Origin: Symbiodinium natans
Taxonomy: Eukaryota > Sar > Dinophyceae > Suessiales > Symbiodiniaceae
Assembly (NCBI GenBank): GCA_905221605.1
Contig: CAJNDS010001890.1
Span: forward strand, 1,245,501-1,309,500
Length of the DNA stretch: 64,000 bases
Direction: 5' to 3'
The notes below the pieces were generated by a model. That model was not told where the DNA came from, ran no database searches, and saw only the letters and a list, made by a program, of their open reading frames with translations. This document shows positions 44,036 to 53,792 of this stretch, piece by piece (the stretch's first letter is position 1; the number at the start of each line of letters is the position of its first letter). Both the position numbers and the translations under genes were made by a program.

Positions 44036-44131
44036 GGAACCCTAAACCCTAAACCCTAAACCCTAAACCCTAAACCCTAAACCCTAAACCCTAAACCCTA
44101 AACCCTAAACCCTAAACCCTAAACCCTAAAC
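44036..44131. repeat. CCCTAAA array
   Basis: About 13 units abutting the exon at 44132. Confidence 0.95.
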
Positions 44132-44221
44132 CGTTATGTTTTGGAGGACCTTGCTCTGGACACCATGAAGCCCGAAGCAACAAAGTGGATGGTGGACCAG
44201 CTCCACGTGGTCGGGCAGAAG
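44132..44221 (+). CDS. Candidate exon LEDLALDTMKPEATKWMVD
   Basis: 30 codons, phase 0, donor AAG|GCGA. Encodes RYVLEDLALDTMKPEATKWM and VDQLHVVGQK. Strongly protein-like; family unknown. Confidence 0.65.
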
Positions 44222-44339
44222 GCGATAGGGTTTGGGGTTGAGGGTTTAGGGTTTAGGGTGTAGGGTTTAGGGTTTAGGGTTAGGGGTTTAGGGTTCGATT
44301 TCGGGGGTTCAGGGTTTAAGGTTTACGGGTTCTGGTAAG

Positions 44340-44414
44340 AAGGCATCCCTACCACCACCAACAAAGCACCTTCCAAGCTCTGAGGGTGTTCCAGCGCCGC
44401 TCTCTATTCCAGAG
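44340..44414 (+). CDS. Candidate exon LPPPTKHLPSSEGVPAPLS
   Basis: Acceptor gtaag, donor GAG|GCCC, 25 codons, Pro/Ser-rich: KASLPPPTKHLPSSEGVPAP, LSIPE. Confidence 0.58.
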
Positions 44415-44545
44415 GCCCAGGATGGGACCCTACCCACCTTAAACCCTAAACCCTGAACCTTATATACCCTAAACCCTAAACCTTATGAACCCTTAAACCT
44501 TAAACCCTAAACCTTATAAACCCTAAACCCTGTAAACCCTGTGGA

Positions 44546-44635
44546 GTAGTGCGTTCTTTCTGCGAGAACAGAGCCTAGGATGTATCCGAGGCTCCAGGAG
44601 TTCCATTCTTGGGGCCGAGTTCAGAGGGCATTTGG
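44546..44635 (+). CDS. Candidate exon LREQSLGCIRGSRSSILGA
   Basis: Open frame SAFFLREQSLGCIRGSRSSI then LGAEFRG. Splice sites are uncertain. Confidence 0.35.
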
Positions 44636-44682
44636 TATTTAGGGTTTAGCGTTTAGGGTTTAGGGTTCAGCAGCTTCAGTTA

Positions 44683-44791
44683 CCCTAAGGGTCCATTTAC
44701 CCCATCATCATGTACTTGGGCCCTAAAGTCCCTAAATAGGAGGTACTTTTAGGCCCAAGTATTCCCTATTTCGGTACATGGACCCTTAGGG
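44683..44791. mobile_element. Family C element
   Basis: CCCTAAGGGTCCATTTACC ... CGGTACATGGACCCTTAGGG, inverted relative to the 42.7-kb copy. The exon at 44800 starts nine bases later. Confidence 0.75.
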
Positions 44792-44799
44792 TTACACAG

Positions 44800-44870
44800 G
44801 GCCTTCCGCAAGAATGGCTCTCACCAGTCACAAAAAGCAAGACTCAAAGCCCTCTCAACCCTGAGCCTGA
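44800..44870 (+). CDS. Candidate exon FRKNGSHQSQKARLKALST
   Basis: Acceptor acacag directly after the right end of a CCATGTACC palindrome. Encodes AFRKNGSHQSQKARLKALST, LSL. Confidence 0.48.
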
Positions 44871-45001
44871 GGCCCCCTAATCCCTAAGGCATATTTTTTG
44901 GGGCTTGGGGTTTAGGGTTGAGGGTTTAGGGTTACACCCCGAGCCCTTAACCCTTGCCCCGCCCCTAAACCCTTCAACCACTACCCCCCCCCCCCCCCCA
45001 G

Positions 45002-45045
45002 CCGAGACCACATTCTCACGACACATGAGCCTCTCAAACCGAAAA
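45002..45045 (+). CDS. Candidate micro-exon TTFSRHMSLSNRK
   Basis: Acceptor after a 17-C tract (cccag), donor AAA|GCAC. Encodes ETTFSRHMSLSNRK. Confidence 0.42.
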
Positions 45046-45240
45046 GCACCAAAAGCCCCAAACCCTAAAGCCGCTTAACTCCTCAACCCCTAAACGCCAG
45101 ACCTTGAAACCCTCAACCTTGAGCCCGAAACCCCAACAGCCCAAACCCCTAAGCCATGAACCCTCAACCTCAAACTCTAAGAACCTAAACCCCGAAATCC
45201 TAAAGCCCGCAATAACCCGAAAGCCCCAAACCCCAAACCC

Positions 45241-45367
45241 CAAACCCCTCAACCCCTCAACCCCTCAACCCCTCAACCCCTCAACCCCTCAACCCCTCAA
45301 CCCCTAAACCGACTCAACCCCTAAACCCTAAACCCTAAACCCTAAACCCTAAACCCTAAACCCTAAA
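45241..45367. repeat. AACCCCTC octamer run then CCCTAAA array
   Basis: Eight AACCCCTC units followed by about seven CCCTAAA. Confidence 0.93.
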
Positions 45368-45378
45368 CTGCCGGCCAG

Positions 45379-45446
45379 AATGGGCCTCTGATTGAGCGGA
45401 GCCCCGAGGCTGGCCTGTCCCGGTGCTTCTACGGCTGCTCTTCAGG
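45379..45446 (+). CDS. Candidate exon NGPLIERSPEAGLSRCFYGC
   Basis: Acceptor ggccag. Encodes NGPLIERSPEAGLSRCFYGC, SS. It could be an upstream exon of ETHE1 or the end of the preceding gene; no alignment decides. Confidence 0.5.
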
Positions 45447-45748
45447 GGTTTTGCAGGGCTTTGAAGGGTTTAGGGTTTAGGGTTTGGGGTTTAGGGTTTA
45501 GGGTTTAGGGGTTAGGGGTTTAGGGTTTAGGGTTTAGGGTTTAGGGTTTGGGGTTTGGGGTTTAGGGTTTAGGGTCTAGGGATAAAAGTCCGTTGCTCAA
45601 ACGGGACTAGGGATACAGGCAAGAAGCAGGGCTCAAGTAGATCAAACCCTAAACCCTAAACCCTAAACCCTAAACCCCTAAACCCCTAAACCCCTAAACC
45701 CCTAAACCCTAAACCCTAAACCGTTGTGCTCTGCAACTCCGCTTCCAG

Positions 45749-45814
45749 GTTCGTCAGCTCTTTGACCCGGAGAGCTCTACGCTGAGCTATTTGGTCGCCT
45801 GCCCAGCCACTTCG
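45749..45814 (+). CDS. ETHE1: ETHE1 exon 1 found (N-terminal)
   Basis: Encodes the family N-terminal strand RQLFDPESSTLSYLV. A cttccag acceptor precedes it. The donor is GT (TCG|GTTGCAG), phase 0. The spacing from YLV to the EAVLIDP of the next exon equals that of human ETHE1 (six residues). An upstream exon with the initiator Met must exist but was not identified. Confidence 0.85.
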
Positions 45815-46381
45815 GTTGCAGGGTTTAGGGTTTAGGGCTTAGGTTTTTTTGGACTTTCATGGGTACTTACAAGCAAGCCTGCAGGCAGCGTGCCGGACAG
45901 GAGGGGTTTAGGATTAGGGTTCAGAGTTTTCTGGGCTCAAGAGAGTTTAGGGTTTTGGGCTACTGGAGGTTCATGGGTACTTGCAAGTAGGGTTTTCAAC
46001 CGGCGTATTTACGGTACTTACCTACTTCGGTTGCAGGGGTTGCAGCTTGGCAGCCCAGTGGTGCCCTTTGCCCTTTTTCTTCTTCAAGGTTCCCTGTTTC
46101 AAGGTAGCCAACCCGCAGAAGGGTCTAGAGCTTAGGGTTTGCGAGTGCCAGCTGGGCAGGTGGCAAAAAAAAACCTAAACCCTAAACCCTAAACCCTAAA
46201 CCCTAAACCCTAAACCCTAAACCCTAAACCCTAAACCCTAAACCCTAAACCCTAAACCCTAAACCCTAAACCCTAAACCCTGAGTCTGCTAAACCCTGAA
46301 CCCGAGGCCCACTTTAAGGTTCATGGGTGCGTAGAAGTAGGCTTCACTACTATTTGCGCAGGAACCCCCAAAAATTATATG

Positions 46382-46419
<38 letters not shown>

Positions 46420-49400
46420 CAGTAAAATATGGACGAACTTTTTTTGTTTTTTGGGGGGTTCTTATAAGCAAACAGTAGCTTACGATAACCCAAGTATGGT
46501 TGTTACCATACCTAAGGGCCTCAAAAGACCATGTACCTGAATCAAGGAAACCCTAAACCTTAAACCTTAAACCCTAAACCCGGAATCAAGGAAACCCAGG
46601 AGGCCGTGCTGATTGACCCGGTCCTGGAACACAAGGCAGGATTCCTAGTGTTTAGGGCTTTAGGGTTTTGGGTTTTGGGGTAGGCCGGATTCCTAGTGTT
46701 TAGGGGTTTAGGGTTTTGGGTTTTGGGGTTAGCGGGGTGGAGGGTTCGGGCTTGGGCGTCCGGATGCTTAGGTTTTTACTATAGGGTTTGTAGCCTTCAG
46801 ATGTTTGTGTGTTGTCTTAGCGGTGGTGATGAACACAGCTACCGCCACCCCCATCACTAGCCCTCCCACCACCACCAGTACCGGCGTTCTCCTCCGCGTC
46901 TTCCTCCTCCTCCCCTCTTCAGCATCTTCATCATCACCGCTACCATGGCCCACGACATCTGCCCGTTTAATCACAGCACTAAACCCTAAACCCTAAACCC
47001 TAAACCCTAAACCCTAAACCCTAAACCCTGTACTTCGCCTGTTCTGCGCTCAAGATCACCCAATTTTTTCGGAGCTTCCCGGAGCTGCGCAATAAAGCAG
47101 CCGGCCATTCCCCCCCCTTCATCCCTCCTCTGCCCCTTCCCAGCATGCCTACTAAGGGGTTTAGGGCCTATAGGGCTTAGGGTCCAGGGTTAAAAGCAGC
47201 GGAATGCAATGAGCCTGGAGCGAAACCACCAACTAACCAATAGCTATCCAAATAAAACCCGAGAAATGACGCTGGGCAGCGCCAGCGAGAAATCGGAAAT
47301 ACATATTTAGACGGTACCGGCGACTTCATGATTGAGGCCGATTGAAATTTGAAGCAGGCCAGCAGCGAGCCGCCAGCCGTCAAACTGTTGATTGCGTGAA
47401 TTGCTAGTGCTTGTGCAGCATTCAGCAAGCCAGCAAACCAACACAGCATTTGCAGCTCAGCAAGTGCCTTTGTCCTGTTCCAATGCTCATCGGGGCGACG
47501 GTTGTTGTTCACTTCAAGATTGTCGCGTGTTGAGTTGGCCCAAGTACAGAAGCTTCAGAGAACTTCCAGGGGCCTCCCAGGCCCAGCTTTTTGCGTTTGC
47601 ACGCTTCCATCCATGCTGGCGTGGCGTTGCGTCGCCGAGCCGGCCATAGGTGTCACGAAGGTGGCCTACCGCACTTCGACCACTCTAGCAGAGAAGAGCC
47701 GCCGAACGTGCTCAGAGGGCGAGACCTTCTTTGGCAAGTCCGTGACTGGGCAAGATGGCTCTATGTGGCTGTCCAACGAGTCTAACGGGCTCTTTCTGCC
47801 GTTGCTGCATCCTCAGACAAGGACTCCGATGTTTGAGCAAGTGCGCTGGGAGTGTATTTACAATGGCACTGTGCTTGGCCGGAAGACCCCCAATGCCTCG
47901 GACGCCGGGTAGCCCAGTGGTACCCTTTACCCCTTTTTTTGCTCTGGGTTCCCTTAGAAATTAACCAACCAAGAAAAGGGTGCCCTTATCATAAGATGGT
48001 TACTGGGCTACCCAAGTGTCCCTAAACCCTAAACCCTAAACCCTAAACCCTAAACTCTAAACCCTAAACCCTCCCTAAACCCTGGGCTACCAAGGATATA
48101 TCCGAGACTTTTGTGAAGACCGGCCAGACGATTCCGGCTCTGCCCGTGCCAGACAGTCCTGGCTGGCTCAAGGCGGCTGACAGCAAGCTCTTCTTTCCCA
48201 TGAAGCTTAGGGATCATTTTGGGGAATAGTTTTTGCTATCATTCCTAAGAAACAGCTAGAATTATCATTTTGGGGAATAGTTTTCTAGTTTTTGGTGTAC
48301 TATAACTCCTAAAGAAACAGCTGAGATTATAGTTTTTTGCTGGCTATCCAAGATCATAGGAACCACCTCGAGACCGGGGTCGCACTGTTCAAGCCACCGA
48401 TGTCGGCTAAGAAAGCGTGCGATCGAGCTTCCGAGGATGGGCTCATGAACCTCTTGCAAAAGGCCACTTACTTGGCCTTAGGGTTTAGGGTTTAGGGTTT
48501 AGGGTTTAGGGTTTAGGGTTTAGGGTTTAGGGTTAGGGTTTAGGGTTTAGGGTTTAGGGTTTAGGGTTTAGGGTTTAGGGTTTAGGGTTTAGGGTTTAGG
48601 GTTTAAGGTTACAGCTGCCTAGCTCCCCAGACTTACTTCCCCCAAGAATTGAACTTGAAACTTTTTTGGGCTTCCTTATTTAGTAGGAAGAATATAAAGT
48701 CTAACTTGTTTTCCACTTGTTTTTAGTAGGAAGAATATAAAGTCTAACTGGTTTTCCCCTTGGTTATTGGAGAAGCCAAGGCCAGGTTGACGGAGTATCA
48801 TTCCAAGTTCCTCTCCTTCGGGTACCGGACGGTGGAAGATGTGCTTCTTACCTTCGCCTTGAGTTGAACTTTAAACCTTTTGGGGCTTCCTTGTTTGGTA
48901 GGAATCTTAAAGTCTAACCTTTTTCCCTAAACCCTAAACCCTAAACCCTAAATGTTGGAGAAGTAAGGCTTTCCATGAGTGTGCAGGACATGAAGGAGGT
49001 CGGCCTCCTAAGTGGCTCAGTAGCCCAGTGAGTACCCTTGTTTAGGGTTTAGTGTTTAGGGTTTAGGGTTTAGGGTTTAGCCCTTTCTTTGGGGTATGGG
49101 TTCCCTTATAAAAGTAACCAACCCAAAAAAGCTGTGCCCTTATTCTAATATGGTCACTGGGCTACTAAGGTGGGCATAGGTTTCGTCTGGCGCACCTCCT
49201 ACCAGTGAAGCGCGCACATCCTGCTGCTGACCTGCCGCCCCGGCTTCCACCCTGCGCCGTCTCAGGTTGTTTGCATCCGGGCACGACGCGATGTCAGAAT
49301 GTGTGTTTGGAGGCACGAGGTTTGAACCACGTGCAGCGGGTTCAGTGTGCCAACGTTGTATGTCCTGTCCACACGCACGCCGTCAAGTTTCGCCAACACA

Positions 49401-52400
49401 TTGGTCCAGACCTGTACGTTTGGCACGAGAACCTCGTGTGCCCAACGTGCAACAAAGATCGACCAGTCGACCTAGATGGCTGTTGCGTTCTCCAGTGAAG
49501 CATTGCCAGATGTATTTCATGTGTGTAAAGCTGAGATCCAGACCAGGATGGGCCATTAAACGCTACAATCCCCTAAAAGGCCCTTTATAGGGTTCATTAT
49601 GGGGATTTTAAGGCCCAATAGCACATCCTGGAAAGAGGGTCAACTCTGCGAGCCGTCCAGCCTTCCGGCACTCTGCGTGTATAGGCGTCTGATGCAGCTG
49701 GTACTTGGCCACTGCGTTTTTTGGCAGGGAGCGAGAGGTTGGTTGATGGCTGCATGTAGTTTCTTACCTGGCAAGCGTATCCCTCTGCACAAGAATTTGT
49801 TGCATTGAGGTCAGATATGCTCCGTAAGGATATGTTAAGCCTGTCCTTGCGCAGCCCCTTGCCGTGAAGCTTCGCACGGATCCTCTTGCAGATTTTTTCA
49901 AAGTTGCTTATTGTATAGCCGGGTCCCCCCATTTTGAAACGGGAGAGGGCCTTCACTCCTTTATTTCTGATTTCAGTCACGCACTGAAATCACAGTTGTC
50001 ACGGGCCCAGTGCCTGCAACACCAGTTGCGAGAGCTCGCTGGAAAACAGAGATGTGGAGGTTCACGGGTACTTGTGAGTCGGGTTGAAGAACTCTTAAAG
50101 AGGCTATGGCCATAGCTACCCTATTACCCATCAGCTCCCAGTACGCAGCACGAGTCTTTTCGCAACCCTTGCAACCCGGCCCCTCTCAAGGCCAAAGCTC
50201 CCCAACAAAACGAGCTCACGCCAAAAAACCCTAGACTTGCCCTAGAGCCTAAATGCCAAACCCGAATCCCCAAACCCGAGAACCTAAACCTGAATCCCCA
50301 AGCCCTAAACCCGCAGTGCAGTCGCGCTGAGACAGCGCCGAGTAAACCGCACACCCCAAACCCTAAACCTCAAGCCCGAAACCCTAAACCCTACAGGGTT
50401 TGAAGAATTCCCCCCCCCCCCCACCCCAAACCCCAAAACCAAAACTCTAACCCCTAAAGGGTTTAAAGTTGCCCCCCAACCCTAAACCCCTAAACCCTAA
50501 CCCCTACAGGGTTTAAAGTTGCCCCCTCTAAACCCTGAACCCGAAGCCCTAAACCCCAAAGCGTTTGAAGTTGCTACCCCAAACCCTAAACCCTAAACCC
50601 TAAACCTTAAACCCTAAACCTAAACAAAGCAACCTCGAACGAGGACCGAGACCTGGCCCTCATCTCAGAGCTGGGCCTGAAGCTCATCTACGCCACACGC
50701 CTGCATACTAGGGTTTAGGGTTTAGGGTTTAGGTTTTAGGGTTTAGGGCAACTTGGTGGCTCGTGGATACTTCTAAGTGGAGTGATAAGTTGGGGAACTA
50801 CGGTTCTGCCGGCTTCACACTGATCTGCGGAAGCCCAGGGACCGACTTCTAGACCCTACTTGGGGGGCGGGGGGGGGCTTCCGAGATTAGGGGTTTAGGG
50901 TTTAGGTTGAGGGTTTAGGGTACCCATTGGGGTCCTCATTATAAGGGAGTCCTACTATTTGGGACGACAATAGGGCCACTTATGTTCGTAAACCCCCACT
51001 TGCTGGTTGATTTAGGTAATTGTAAGTAGGGCTACTTATTATATATGATTGCAACCTTTTTCAGGATTCTTTAGAGCCCTACTTGTAAAGTACCCATGAG
51101 CCTCCAAGTAAACCCCAGCAAGCCCTTCTTCGTCGATGTTCCAGTCGCTCGCCTGAACCCTAAACCCTAAACCCTAAACCCTAAACCCTAAACCCTAAAC
51201 CCTAAACCCTAAACCCTAAACCCTAAACCCTAAACCAATGCCTGAGGTCCTCAACACCCATTGCCACGCCGACCACATCACCTCGGGTGGGCTCATCCGC
51301 AAAGACATGCCAGAGGCCGGGCTTTAGGGTTTAGGGTTTAGGGTTTAGGGTGTAGGGTGTAGGGATTAGGGTTTAGGGTTTAGGGTTTAGGGTTTGCTGT
51401 GATAGGGCGTAGATGCTGTGAAGGTTAGGTTTCGGAACAAGCTCGAAAGCTTCGTGAGGTGCTGAAGAGCAGCTTTGGCCCGATTGTGGAGGGCCATCTA
51501 AACACTTTTCTCCCACCCCACGCCGTCCAAGGCGGCAAAGCCACCCAAACCTATTCCTTTTAGGGTTTAGGCCTAAACTCAGACGACAGTCCACTCTTCA
51601 AAACTTTGATGTTGGTTGAATCCGAGAGTCAGGGGTGAAGGTAAGATAGAGGCCCCGAAAGCCGGGCCAGTAGGGCAGGGTCAGGGGTCAGGGGGCCGGG
51701 CGGGGCACAAACAGAGAGTGGGTGAGGGGGGTCAGAGGCCCAGAGGGCCGGAGCTGGCGGGCCAGAAAAACCGATTTTTGAGCACCCGCCCTGCCTGGGT
51801 CGGCCTGAGGCCCCCTGGTCCCTGAGCACGCTGCGGCGAAGGGTCCGGGTCCTCCTGGCCTAGGGGCCCGGGGGTACCCCAAAAAGGCCAGCGACCCCCA
51901 AATTCAGGGGGGTGGGGTTTAGGGTAATGACTTTATTATAAGGGACCAGTACTGGTCCTGAGGAGAACGTGTTCCGGTACCGGGCTTAAGCGCCACCCCC
52001 CAACGTAGGGCGGCCTAGGCGCTGAGTTTAGGGTTTAGGGTTGAGAAGCCCTGATCCAGCCACAGGTTGTGTTGCACAGGCCTTCTTCCCACCCCCCAAC
52101 AACCACCAAGAAAACGCACCTAACAACCCTCCCCCCCGCTCCCCAACCCTAAACCCTAAACCCTAAACCCTAAACCCTAAACCCTAAACCCTAAACCCTA
52201 AACCCTAAACCCTAAACCCTAAACCCTAAACCCTAAACCCTAAACCCTAAACCCCTCCCCCCCGCCCCCCCTCCCCCATTTTCCTTGCAGAAGCCGTCGA
52301 GGTGAAGACCATCATCTCAGAGAGCTCGGGCGCAAAGGCCGCCAGAGACCCCAGCGAGGGAGGGATTAGGGGAGGGTTTGGGGGGATTAGGGTTTAGGGT

Positions 52401-53758
52401 TTAGGGTTTAGGGCTTAGGGGTAATCAGGGATACTTGGGAATAGTTTTTAGTTTTTGGGTACTGCAATCCCTAAGAAACAACTAAAATCACAGTTTTTGC
52501 TAGGGTTCCATTGTCAGAAAAGGGACTAGGGGGATTATGGGAGGGGTCAGGGCGGTTGATGGGGTTTATGGTGACTCTGGATTTGACGGTTGAGTTTTAT
52601 GGGTTTGGGGTGGTTATGGAAGGAGGGGGGCATATGGGGGTTGTTCGCGGGGCGTAGAGCCTCAGCATGCGGGGCTTGACAGAAACTTACGTGGGCTCCT
52701 CGTCATGATGCTTATGAAATTTTGCGGTGCGGCAGGGGTTCTCTTATTCGTAGGAATCCCTCAACCCCTGCCGAGCCAAGCCCGCAGCACTTCCGAGGAC
52801 ATGCACATCAAGCACGGCGACACGGTGAAATTTGGGAGCCTGGCATTGGAGGTAGCTGCGGGCGTGCTGTGAGGGCTCCTTCAGGGCCCCTAACCTCAAA
52901 CCCCAAAGCCTCAAAACGACTCCTCCTACCTACCTTGTGCTGCTTTTGACCCCCAAGTCCTCAGTAGCTGAGTGAGTACACTTTACACTTTTTGGGATAC
53001 GATCATCCCCTATAGAACTGTACACTTTGTTTGGGGCTTATGACCTCAGCAACGAAGAGTCTGGGGCAGGTTCGCGCAACTCCAGGGCACCCTGGCTGAA
53101 GTTGAGCCGATACTGGGATCTGCGGTCCCAGACAACACCCTGAGCCGCAAGTAAAGAATGTGCTTTGAATGATTTCGATGCATTTAGGGTTCAGGGTGGT
53201 TTAGGGTTTAGGGTTCAGTGTCTAGGGGTTTGGGGTCTATAGGGTCTATAGTTCTACAGGGTTTAGGGTTCAGGGTTCAGGGCCTGGGTTGATTGGGTTT
53301 GAAGAAGTTGGCGCAACTCTAATCACGTAGTAGACATCCTATTCCCACACCCTACAGGAGTTTTGGGTTTAGGGTTTAGGGTCTAGGGTCCGTAACACCC
53401 AAAAACCCCTGATTGCACACCCTTATAGACTCAAAGGCACACAGATGGCTGCGTGACCTATGTGCTGCGGACGAAAACCGCAACCTTTGCCTTCACTGGC
53501 GATACCTTGCTCATCCGAGGCCCCTTGCTTCTGAAAACCCTAAACCCTCAAACCCTCAAACCCTGAAACCCTGAAACCCTACACCCTAAACCGGAAGTTC
53601 ATCTACCTTGAAACCTTAAACCCTAAACCCCAATATCGGGAGTGGAACTGCCAGCTGCAGAAAGCTAGACATGGAAAGCCCGAAGCTAGAACAGACCTGC
53701 GGAGGTCAGCTCATTTTATCACAAGAGAGGGCAGAGAGAGAGACAGGGGAAGCGAGAG

Positions 53759-53792
<34 letters not shown>

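Noticed and set aside
45034-45307. Repetitive Phe/Trp/Gly and Pro/Asn ORFs
   Set aside because: Translations of degenerate CCCTAAA and AACCCCTC repeats.
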